Assembly (NCBI GenBank): GCA_041946685.1
Contig: JBHGAV010000042.1
Span: 1 to 64,000 of the forward strand
DNA length: 64,000 bases
Direction: 5' to 3'
Origin: JBHGAV01 sp041946685
Lineage (GTDB): Bacteria; Acidobacteriota; Terriglobia; Bryobacterales; Bryobacteraceae
The position numbers were made by a program, and so were the translations under genes. How positions within the stretch are numbered: the stretch's first letter is position 1; every line of letters starts with the position of its first letter. Positions 50,037 through 57,791 of the stretch are shown one piece after another. The notes beneath the pieces are model-generated. The model was not told where the DNA came from. It searched no databases and worked only from the letters and a program-made list of their open reading frames with translations.

Positions 50037-52076
50037 ATGCGGGTACTTCTCGCTCAGAACTCGCTCTACTACCCGTCGCACGGCGGCGGCGACAAGTCAA
50101 ACCGGCTCCTGATGGAGGCTTTGGCCCAGAGGGGCCACGAATGCCTTGTCGTCGCCCGGACTGGCGGAGCCGCTCAAGAGGAACACGGCCGGCTGCTTGC
50201 GGAGCTTGCCTCCCGGGAGGTCGAGGTACTCTCCACTGAATCGGGTGTGGTCGTGTTTCGACGCCGCGGCGTGGAAGTCCATGTCGTCACGCATCCCGCC
50301 GGCATCCGCGGCTACTTCGCAGGCCAGGTTGCGGGGTTTGATCCATCCGTCGTCCTCACTTCGACCGACGACCCGGCGCAGTTGCTGCTGGAAGCCGCCA
50401 TCCGGGCCGGGCGGCCAAAGGTCGTCTTCCTCGCGCGCACGACCCTTGCCGTGCCGTTCGGCCCGGACTGCGCTTTTCCCAGCCAGTCGAAGGCTGAGAC
50501 ACTGCGGCGCGTGGACGGCGTCGTCGGAGTGAGCGAGTACGTGGCAGACTACATGCGCCGGTGGGGCGGGTTGGACGCGGTGCACGTACCCATTTCTCTG
50601 ATGGAGCCGGGCCCGTATCCGCACTTGGGCCGTTATCAAAACGAGTTTGTCAGTTTCGTCAATCCTTGCGCGGTGAAGGGCATCTCGATATTCCTCGGAA
50701 TGGCATCCGCCATGCCCGATGTCTCCTTTGCCGCCGTCCCCACCTGGGGAACAGACCGGGCGGATTTGGACGCTCTGGCCGGGCTCGCCAACGTGCGTCT
50801 GCTGGCCCCGGTTGACGATATCGACAAACTGCTGTCGGTCACCCGGGTGCTGCTGGTCCCCTCGCTCTGGGCGGAGGCTCGCTCGCGGATCATCCCGGAG
50901 GCGATGCTCCGCGGCGTCCCGGTACTGGCCGCCGGCGTGGGGGGCATCCCCGAGGCGATGCTGGGCGTGGATTACCTCCTGCCCGTCCGTCCCATACGGA
51001 ACTACCGGCGCCAAGTGGATCGGCAAATGGTGCCCATCCCCGAGGTTCCCGAGCAGGACATTGGCCCTTGGTGCGAAACGCTGCGCAAGCTTCTGTCTGA
51101 CAAGAAGCACTATGAGGAGCTTTCCCGGCTCTCGCGGGAGAAGGCACTCGCCTATGCGGAAGGTCTGAGTATTGTTCCGTTCGAAGAATATCTCACTCAG
51201 ATCCTTCAGGCTCCCAGAAGGCCTGTCTTGTCTCAGACGGCCTCGTCCCCGCAATCCGCTCTGGAATCACTGTCGCCCGAGCGGCGCCGCCTTCTTGCGT
51301 TGCGCCTGCGCCGGAAGACTGCGGATGCGGGCGCGGGAGATGCTTGGTTTCCCTCGCTCAGACAAGGGGCAGAGGTGACTTTGCGCTTGTTCTGTTTTCC
51401 CGCGGCAGGGGGAGGCACATCGGCTTTTCGCAACTGGGCGGCGGCTTTCCCGCCGGATGTGGCCGTGACGCCGGCGCGCCTGCCTGGCCGGGAGAATCGG
51501 CTGGCGGAAACTCCATTTCGTCAGATGGCCCCCCTGGTGGATGCTATCGGCGAGGCTCTGCTGCCACACTTGGATCGGCGCTTTGCGCTGTTCGGCCACA
51601 GCATGGGCGCTGCGGTCGCCTTTGAACTGGCGCGGTGGCTGCGACGGCGGGGGCAGCCCTCACCGGTGGCGCTGCTGGTGGCGGGGGCACGCGCTCCACG
51701 GTTCCGCCTGGGGCACGTGCCACCACCTGAGCCCTCCGAGGAGGAACTGCTGAGGGAACTCGACCGGCTGGAGGGCGTGCCCGCAGATGTGCGCCAAAAC
51801 CCGGACTTGCTCAGGCTTGTGCTTCCGCCGCTGCGGACCGATACGGCGCTCTACCGGAGCTATGTGTATTCCGAAGAGGCTCCGCTGGACCTCCCGATTC
51901 GAGCCTACGGGGGCGCGGACGATCCAAACATCAGCCGCGAGCACCTGGAAGCCTGGGCCCGCGAGACGACAGGCGATTTTTCCGTGCGTATGTTCGCGGG
52001 CGGGCACTTTTTCCTGCACACGAACCAGACGGAGTTTCTTACCGCCTTGTCGGCGGATCTTGCGGCGATTCGGTAG
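50037..52076 (+). CDS. Fusion of a GT-B glycosyltransferase and a type II thioesterase
   Basis: A 679-residue two-enzyme fusion. Residues 1 to about 380 are a GT4-like glycosyltransferase homologous to the enzyme at 47474-48775 (NSLYYPSHGGGDKSNRLLME, NPCAVKGISIFLGMASAMPD, VPSLWAEARSRIIPEAML). Residues 409-427 (LESLSPERRRLLALRLRRK) form an NRPS-linker-like helix. Residues about 440-679 are a type II thioesterase: LFCFPAAGGGTSAFRNW, nucleophile S522 in FGHSMGAAVAFEL, Asp 628/629 in GGADDPN, and H657 in AGGHFFLH. Thioesterases of this kind release acyl groups from carrier proteins. The fusion to a glycosyltransferase is unusual and ties glycosylation to carrier-bound chemistry. It starts 10 nt after the reductase gene. 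Confidence 0.88.
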   Translation: MRVLLAQNSLYYPSHGGGDKSNRLLMEALAQRGHECLVVARTGGAAQEEHGRLLAELASREVEVLSTESGVVVFRRRGVEVHVVTHPAGIRGYFAGQVAGFDPSVVLTSTDDPAQLLLEAAIRAGRPKVVFLARTTLAVPFGPDCAFPSQSKAETLRRVDGVVGVSEYVADYMRRWGGLDAVHVPISLMEPGPYPHLGRYQNEFVSFVNPCAVKGISIFLGMASAMPDVSFAAVPTWGTDRADLDALAGLANVRLLAPVDDIDKLLSVTRVLLVPSLWAEARSRIIPEAMLRGVPVLAAGVGGIPEAMLGVDYLLPVRPIRNYRRQVDRQMVPIPEVPEQDIGPWCETLRKLLSDKKHYEELSRLSREKALAYAEGLSIVPFEEYLTQILQAPRRPVLSQTASSPQSALESLSPERRRLLALRLRRKTADAGAGDAWFPSLRQGAEVTLRLFCFPAAGGGTSAFRNWAAAFPPDVAVTPARLPGRENRLAETPFRQMAPLVDAIGEALLPHLDRRFALFGHSMGAAVAFELARWLRRRGQPSPVALLVAGARAPRFRLGHVPPPEPSEEELLRELDRLEGVPADVRQNPDLLRLVLPPLRTDTALYRSYVYSEEAPLDLPIRAYGGADDPNISREHLEAWARETTGDFSVRMFAGGHFFLHTNQTEFLTALSADLAAIR

Positions 52077-52087
52077 CAGCCGCCCCG

Positions 52088-53992
52088 CTACCTGGTTCTC
52101 TCCCAAATCTGGCTGCCGCCAACCCGCTGAAGCGGTGCATAGGTCCCGGCAACGTATCTGTTCAGGAGAGAGAGCGACTTTCGGGACAATAGGTTCGTTC
52201 TTGCATCGGATTCCCTGGCGGCCGCAGTGAGGACGAACCTTACCTGGCGCGATTCCAGCGACTGAATAATCTCCCTCTGGCATGACGGGGGAGCCGCCAA
52301 GTACGAGATTGGAAACCGCGCCGGGCAGACCTTGCCGGTCAGATAGTACCAACTGGGGTTGGAATCGGTGGCGAAGAACGTGTCCTCCGGGCGCATCGCC
52401 GTCTTCAGGTACTCTGAAACCAACTGCATCTCCGCTGGGACGACTCGTGCATCGGGCACGCCCACCGGCAGCCAGTTGGCGAGCACCTTGCCGTCCAACA
52501 ACCGGATGCTGCCAGCCAGCACAAGGAGCAGGGCGCACGCCCAGCCGAGCCGAGTCAACAGCCGGGTCCTGCCCGTCCGCGCCGCCAGCGGGTCGAGGAA
52601 ATACCGGATGACCACGTAGAACAGGGAAAGGTACATCGGCAGAGTCACCAGCCTCAGATGCCATGTATCGGCCTGGGTCAGAGCACCGACAAACCAGACC
52701 GCCGTCATGGTGAGCAGCGTGACCTCCAGAAAGCGCCGCCGGCAGAAACAATGCCACGCCTCCGCGAGTCCCTCCGGCCTGGCGGAGAAGTGCCTTATCA
52801 GCAGAGCCATGAAGACGAAGGCGGCTGCGCTCAGCATCGCTTGGGCGACGAAGAACGCCAGCGCACGGATCGGATACTCGAGCCCCACGATCAGGGCGTA
52901 GTGCTGCGGAAAGTAGACTGTCATGTATTCCCAGAATGCCGGCCATCCGCTTCCGAGGACCACAATGAGCGTCACGACGCCGAGGAGAATTCCGGCCCCT
53001 GCCACCAGCAGCAGCGCCAGTGAATCGTTGGGCCCGGCCGCACGCCCTCCGAGAATCAGGGGAATACCCAGCAGCATCGCCGCCGTCAGAAACAGGCCCC
53101 GGTCGACGGACACCAGATATGCAAGGACGGGCAGCAGGACGTATGCCAACGTAAGACCGGCCATGGTCCATCGGCCGGACCACTGCTGTTCCAGCCTGCG
53201 TGCGATGAGAGCGACCACGTTGAGAAACAGCAAGGTCGGCAACTCCCTCATCTGTATGAGGACAGGACTGAAGGGAAGCCTCTCGCCGCCAATCGCCGCG
53301 CTCGCCATCAACGCGCTCAGGGCGAGCAGCGTTAGGAGCACCCATTCAAGCCGGCCGCGGAGGATCTGCCACAGGAATGTGGCAACCAGGACCAGAATCA
53401 AAGCTCGGGCCAAATGGTCCACCGCCCTCAGGCTGCCGATTGACTTGCCGAACAGGGCAAACGACAAGACGGCACGCCCCGGATCCTGGAGCACGCCGTG
53501 TATGAACACATAATCCCGGTACGGCACTTGCCCCTGTACCCAGGACAGACCGGCGCTCAGGCTCTCGCCGTCGTGGAACGAATCGAAGCCGAGCGCCTTG
53601 GAGCCCCAAAGATTCACTGCCAACAGCGCGGCGAGGATCGCGGCAGCGGCCAAGCCAGCAGAGCGCACGGGGGCCGGACTCCGGCTAGTCTGGATGTCCC
53701 TTTCCCAAGTCGAGCAGGTTCGGAGACGGTCGCCAATCCCGCCCCAATTCAGCCGGAAGCACACCAGGAGCAACAAGGCTGGCAGCAGCGCGAAGACCGC
53801 TGTCCGAACCACGTTGTTGAGGGGGTTGAATCCGTTTCTGGTTGCGGCGCTGACGATGCCGTGCGTCTCCCCCAGCGGTATCCGGATCAAGGACCACGCC
53901 AGGCAGCCGAGCGCAAGCCCGGCGAAATAACACAGCGCGATCGCCGCTCTGCTGCGGCCATTCGCTGATCGAAGCGTGTCGTGGTCGGACAT
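52088..53992 (-). CDS. Polytopic GT-C-like membrane glycosyltransferase
   Basis: A 634-residue membrane protein with about twelve hydrophobic segments over residues 15-505 and a soluble C-terminal part of about 130 residues. The first large outside loop has FDSFHDGESLSAGLSWVQGQ followed by VPYRDYVFIHG, close to the acidic and Arg-containing loop motif of GT-C enzymes that use lipid-phosphate sugars. There is no classical DxD. It is the last gene of the six-gene minus-strand operon starting at 59927 and converges on the GT-thioesterase gene with 11 nt between stops. Exact donor and acceptor are unknown. Confidence 0.7.
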   Translation of the reverse strand: MSDHDTLRSANGRSRAAIALCYFAGLALGCLAWSLIRIPLGETHGIVSAATRNGFNPLNNVVRTAVFALLPALLLLVCFRLNWGGIGDRLRTCSTWERDIQTSRSPAPVRSAGLAAAAILAALLAVNLWGSKALGFDSFHDGESLSAGLSWVQGQVPYRDYVFIHGVLQDPGRAVLSFALFGKSIGSLRAVDHLARALILVLVATFLWQILRGRLEWVLLTLLALSALMASAAIGGERLPFSPVLIQMRELPTLLFLNVVALIARRLEQQWSGRWTMAGLTLAYVLLPVLAYLVSVDRGLFLTAAMLLGIPLILGGRAAGPNDSLALLLVAGAGILLGVVTLIVVLGSGWPAFWEYMTVYFPQHYALIVGLEYPIRALAFFVAQAMLSAAAFVFMALLIRHFSARPEGLAEAWHCFCRRRFLEVTLLTMTAVWFVGALTQADTWHLRLVTLPMYLSLFYVVIRYFLDPLAARTGRTRLLTRLGWACALLLVLAGSIRLLDGKVLANWLPVGVPDARVVPAEMQLVSEYLKTAMRPEDTFFATDSNPSWYYLTGKVCPARFPISYLAAPPSCQREIIQSLESRQVRFVLTAAARESDARTNLLSRKSLSLLNRYVAGTYAPLQRVGGSQIWERTR

Positions 53993-54004
53993 GGCATGAG
54001 CCTA

Positions 54005-54724
54005 TCATGCTGCTTCCAGTACCTGCGGCGGCAGCCACTCGATGAACTTCCTGCGCCTCAAGCCGCCTCCCTTCATCCAGGACTGATCCGGCTCCGGGTC
54101 GCGCAACAGCTCAGCCACCGTCTTGAACCGCGGCATCGGCTCGGAACTGATCATACCGCCCTTCGTGCGCCACAGGACGCTTCCGCGGGTGGCGATCGCG
54201 GCGACAATCTGGTTGGTGATCTGGCAATCGCCGATCACGTAGTCGATGACCTTCTGGTAATTTCCTTTCCGCCACTCGCGGGGAGCGTCGACGGACTCCA
54301 TGAGCTTGGTCTGCCCCACGCCCATCGCGTCGCCGACTGCGGCCAGGCCGACGGGGAACCCGCGCTGGTTGAAAAACTGGAACATCGGATCATACAAGGC
54401 TAGCGCCACCCGCCCCGCGGTCTCCATGTCCCCCGCGTTGTGGCCGATCCATCTCAAGTCAAAGCTGAGCCCGTTCCAGGCGAAGAGCTTCACGCCCTCC
54501 CGCTGAAGCCCATTCAGATAGTCCAGAAGTCCCCGGGCCGTGGATTCGTCCATCTGCGAGGCAGGCCGGCCGCCCGCGCCCGACGAGTACCAGAGCCGGC
54601 TCTGCCCATCGCTCGACACAGTCGCCGCCACCGAGATGTGGAACGGCGCATGGTCCAACAGATCTTCTCCCGGCTTCAGCTCGAACACATCCGCGATCTC
54701 TATGTCGAAGCTAACGTATTCCAT
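54005..54724 (-). CDS. RNase H-fold (DnaQ-like) 3'-5' exonuclease-type protein
   Basis: A 239-residue protein. Exo I is FDIEIADVF (D-x-E), Exo II is FAWNGLSFDLRWIG, and Exo III is YQKVIDYVIGDCQIT with a Tyr and Asp in the DEDDy pattern. These suggest a metal-dependent exonuclease that acts on single-stranded ends of DNA or RNA. The C-terminus is short and basic (SWMKGGGLRRRKFIEWL). It overlaps the upstream GT2 gene by 14 nt and lies 12 nt before the GT-C gene, so it is inside a glycan-type operon. The reason for a nuclease there is not clear. Confidence 0.72.
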   Translation of the reverse strand: MEYVSFDIEIADVFELKPGEDLLDHAPFHISVAATVSSDGQSRLWYSSGAGGRPASQMDESTARGLLDYLNGLQREGVKLFAWNGLSFDLRWIGHNAGDMETAGRVALALYDPMFQFFNQRGFPVGLAAVGDAMGVGQTKLMESVDAPREWRKGNYQKVIDYVIGDCQITNQIVAAIATRGSVLWRTKGGMISSEPMPRFKTVAELLRDPEPDQSWMKGGGLRRRKFIEWLPPQVLEAA

Positions 54725-55607
54725 AATCGTCTTGGCTCGGCCGGGGTTCTGTCAGCCACGCCCACAGCAAGCCGGCCGCGGCCGACGCCTGACTGACTGC
54801 CAGCAACCCGCTCAGGGCCATACCCCGCCAGCCCTGCACTTGATCAAGCCCCGAGCGAATCAGCCTCCAGTACCAGAGCGGCGAGCTGAACCCCGGCCGC
54901 GCGAGACCCTTTGCCCGGCATGCCTGCCGGAATCTGCCGGTGCCCTCGCCATAGGAGAAATGGAGGCGGACAAATGCGCCGAGGTCAAGGTTGTGGGTGT
55001 GCCGGACCAGTGCTCGCGGCGCATACGCGAACCTTCCGCCGCGCGAGCGCCAGCGATGGCAGAACTCCCGATCCTCCCCGAACCGCAACCGTTCATCGAA
55101 TCCGCCCAACCTCAGGAACTCTTCCCTGGGGACAGCCATGTTGTTGGCGGGGTAGAATGCGCCCGCAGTCGAGACCGGGTTGTAGTTCGCATAGAGAAAA
55201 TCCATCAGGAGTTGAGTAGCCTGCGCCGGGAGATTGGCCGGGTCGTCATTGACCGTCTTGCCGCCACAGACCGCGTCGGGCGAGCCCCGCAGGACCTCCT
55301 TGAGCTCTCGCAGCCAATCGCATTCGGGGAGGCAGTCATCGTCCGTGAACGCCAAGTACCGTCCTTCGGCCTGACGGGCAGCATGGTTGCGGGCCGCCGC
55401 CGGCCCGCGATTCTCCTGCCGCAACAACCGCAGTCTCCACGGGCGGCGGCTGCCACCGGCCAGCCCGCCGAGCGGCTGCGGGTTGCCGTCGTCCACCACG
55501 ATTACTTCGTAGCTCTCTGATGAGTAGTTCATCTCCGACAATCTCCGCAGGAGCCGCCTCAGGCTGTCGGTTCTTCCGAATGTCGGTATGACGATCGAAA
55601 AGTCCAT
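54711..55607 (-). CDS. GT2-family glycosyltransferase with C-terminal membrane segment
   Basis: A 298-residue GT-A glycosyltransferase. It has SIVIPTFGRTDSLRRLLRRL at the N-terminus, VIVVDDGNPQ, GPAAARNHAARQAEG, the metal-binding DxD region LAFTDDDCLPE, and FDERLRFGEDREFCHRWRSR later. This is the order of GT2 enzymes that extend surface polysaccharides or glycolipids. A C-terminal hydrophobic stretch (LSGLLAVSQASAAAGLLWAWL) may anchor it to the membrane. It starts 7 nt after the preceding GT2 gene in the operon and overlaps the nuclease gene by 14 nt. Confidence 0.87.
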   Translation of the reverse strand: MDFSIVIPTFGRTDSLRRLLRRLSEMNYSSESYEVIVVDDGNPQPLGGLAGGSRRPWRLRLLRQENRGPAAARNHAARQAEGRYLAFTDDDCLPECDWLRELKEVLRGSPDAVCGGKTVNDDPANLPAQATQLLMDFLYANYNPVSTAGAFYPANNMAVPREEFLRLGGFDERLRFGEDREFCHRWRSRGGRFAYAPRALVRHTHNLDLGAFVRLHFSYGEGTGRFRQACRAKGLARPGFSSPLWYWRLIRSGLDQVQGWRGMALSGLLAVSQASAAAGLLWAWLTEPRPSQDDYGIR

Positions 55608-55614
55608 CAGACGG

Positions 55615-56622
55615 TCAGCCCCGCTCCCGGACGGGGGTCAGCGGGAAGGGCCCGGTCCGCACGACCTGCTCCAGGTCGGCGGCCGTGAACAGACTGGCGT
55701 GTTCCCGCTCGAAGCGCATCAGCGCCGCCCTGGCGCCGCCTATGCCGAGCGCGTAGCCCAAGGCCTCGCCGGCAGCGCCAGAGCACAGGATCAGCCACGC
55801 GGGCCAGGGGGCTGCAGCCACGACCCTCTGCGACAAAGCCGCCTGCCGCGCGTGTCCGAACACACGCCTCATGCGAATGAAAGGCAGAACAAGGCATCCG
55901 CCGGCGTACACGGCGCGCCGGAACAGGCTCCAGCGGCGGCGCCGCCCGGCGGCGAACACCCTGGATGCCAGGAAGTATTCACGGATCGCGGGGCCGATCC
56001 TGGAGTAGTTCAGGTGATAGACCTTCGCTCCGGCCTCCTGGTGCAAGGACATCCCCCTCTCGATCAGTTCGCCGTGCAGCGCAATCTCGGACTGCAGCAG
56101 ATCGGGAAGGCGCGGGCCGTACTCGAGTAGAACGGACTTGCGGTAGGACGACTGGTTCCCCGGCAGGTGCATGGCCCGCCCTTCGGAGCCGGCCTGCATG
56201 TACGTGCCGTAGTAGACCAGGTGGCAGCCCCAGCTCACTGCGGTGGCCGGATTGGCGTTGAGTACTACCGGTCCCACGGCGGCGAACGCACCGCGCGAAT
56301 ACGCCTTGACCATGGCCTCCGCCCACAACGGGTCAGGATACGAGTGGTCCTCCACGAACGCCACCAGCGGTGCTCGCGCCGCCCAAACGCCCGCCGCCTT
56401 GGCCTTACCGCTGTCGTTCAGTGTCTCCTGCTCGATGATCCGGTGGGAGAGAACTCCTCGCAGTCTGTCCGTGACGCCGGCAAGCTCACTGCCGTTGCGG
56501 GTCACGAGAATACATTCGAGTTCCGGCGCAATACTCTGCGCGGCCAAACATTCCAGAGTCCAGCGCAGGCATTCGGAGTAAGCCTCGGTCACCAGGATCA
56601 CTGAGAGAGTAGGTTCAGTCAC
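55615..56622 (-). CDS. GT2-like glycosyltransferase
   Basis: A 335-residue GT-A-like protein beginning at GTG (TEPTLSVILVTEAYSECLRW). The nucleotide-binding part has ECILVTRNGSELAG, and the region before the acceptor site has PLVAFVEDHSYPDPLWAEAM with a D-x-(SYP)D variant in place of a plain DxD. GNQSSYRKSVLLEYG and ELIERGMSLHQEAGAKVYHL follow. A hydrophobic stretch (WPAWLILCSGAAGEALGYAL) near the C-terminus suggests membrane association. The GTG overlaps the radical SAM stop by 8 nt. The longer frame to 56949 is antisense to nothing conserved and is not part of the gene. Confidence 0.8.
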   Translation of the reverse strand: MTEPTLSVILVTEAYSECLRWTLECLAAQSIAPELECILVTRNGSELAGVTDRLRGVLSHRIIEQETLNDSGKAKAAGVWAARAPLVAFVEDHSYPDPLWAEAMVKAYSRGAFAAVGPVVLNANPATAVSWGCHLVYYGTYMQAGSEGRAMHLPGNQSSYRKSVLLEYGPRLPDLLQSEIALHGELIERGMSLHQEAGAKVYHLNYSRIGPAIREYFLASRVFAAGRRRRWSLFRRAVYAGGCLVLPFIRMRRVFGHARQAALSQRVVAAAPWPAWLILCSGAAGEALGYALGIGGARAALMRFEREHASLFTAADLEQVVRTGPFPLTPVRERG

Positions 56623-57766
56623 GCCGTCCGACCGCTCCGTTTCCCTCCGGGAAAAAGAACGCCTCCGCATTCGCCTCCCGGCCCACGTCGCCTCCCTGAA
56701 AGCCCGAGGCACACTGGCCGCACAGGGGGAGTGCTTGCCACTCCTTCCGGAACCGCTCGCGGAGCGCGTCGTACTCAGCCCCGTACCAGATCTCGCGAAA
56801 CGTGCGCTCCCAGAGCGAGCCCAGCGGCCGCCGCTCATTGTAGTCCATGAAGCAGGAGCAGACCGTGCCGTCCCAATGCACCGTCGGACAGTTCCACAGG
56901 TTGCGGCAAGGGTTCTTCGATACGCGCACAGGCTTCTGGCCCGATTCAAGGAGGGCGGGCAACTGGTACCGGATTTCGCTGGGCACCAGGACGCCGCCTT
57001 CGTCTCTCTTCGAATCGCCGACCTCTCCCGTGCCCGGCACGAAGTGGAACTTGCGCAGAGTGAGGATGTCCACTCCGAGCTGCTCCGCCAGTCGGCGGAC
57101 CTCGGCGACTTGATGTTCGGAGTGCTTCATCACGATGAACCGCAGGTTCACGACGGGCGTCCGGCTCCCGAGGCGGCGTTTTTCGGACACAACCCGGCGG
57201 ACGCCCTCCAGCACCGTATCCAGCCGTCCCTTTTCGCGGAAATGCTGGTAGGTATCCTGGTCGGCCCCATCCACCGAGAAGACCAGCACGTCCAGGCCCG
57301 ACTCGACGACCCGGCGCGCATGACTGCCATCCGCGAGCACGTGGCCGTTGGTGCTTGCCACTACCTTGATCCCCGCATGCCGCGCGCAGCGGATCATGTC
57401 ATAAGCGCCGGGATGGAGAAACGGCTCGCCCCAATCCCAGAACATGATCACCAGCAGGTATGCTCCGATCTCATCCACTATCTTCCTGAACAACGTGGGG
57501 TCCATGTCGCCGGAGGCCCGCTCCATGCCCCTGGACACGGGGCAAATCCTGCATTTCAGGTTACAGCGGCTTGTCGGTTCCAATTGCAGGATGGTCGGCA
57601 TCCCCCATGCCCTGGGGGGTTTGAGCGCGGCCGAGCTCTCCGTGCGGAGCCAATTCAGCACTCTCTGTGCGGACAGGTGGTCAAAACGGAGAGGCACCAG
57701 GTCCATCTCGAAGGAGATGCTTCGAGTGGTGAGGGCGCGCGCGACTTGACCCAGCCTGTTGACCAC
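56615..57766 (-). CDS. Radical SAM enzyme with SPASM-type Cys cluster
   Basis: A 383-residue radical SAM protein. The catalytic 4Fe-4S cluster motif is C68-N-L-K-C72-R-I-C75 (LEPTSRCNLKCRICPVSRG), followed by GEPFLHPGAYDMI and VFSVDGADQDTYQHFREKG. The C-terminal SPASM-like region has CRNLWNCPTVHWDGTVCSCF and CGQCASGF, which bind auxiliary clusters. The family covers peptide maturation and sugar or lipid modification. No small precursor peptide was found nearby, so a role in modifying a sugar or lipid intermediate is more plausible in this operon. It follows the spermidine-synthase-like gene after 25 nt. Confidence 0.88.
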   Translation of the reverse strand: MVNRLGQVARALTTRSISFEMDLVPLRFDHLSAQRVLNWLRTESSAALKPPRAWGMPTILQLEPTSRCNLKCRICPVSRGMERASGDMDPTLFRKIVDEIGAYLLVIMFWDWGEPFLHPGAYDMIRCARHAGIKVVASTNGHVLADGSHARRVVESGLDVLVFSVDGADQDTYQHFREKGRLDTVLEGVRRVVSEKRRLGSRTPVVNLRFIVMKHSEHQVAEVRRLAEQLGVDILTLRKFHFVPGTGEVGDSKRDEGGVLVPSEIRYQLPALLESGQKPVRVSKNPCRNLWNCPTVHWDGTVCSCFMDYNERRPLGSLWERTFREIWYGAEYDALRERFRKEWQALPLCGQCASGFQGGDVGREANAEAFFFPEGNGAVGRRD

Positions 57767-57791
57767 TGCCCGGACTACGGCCTCCCACCCG

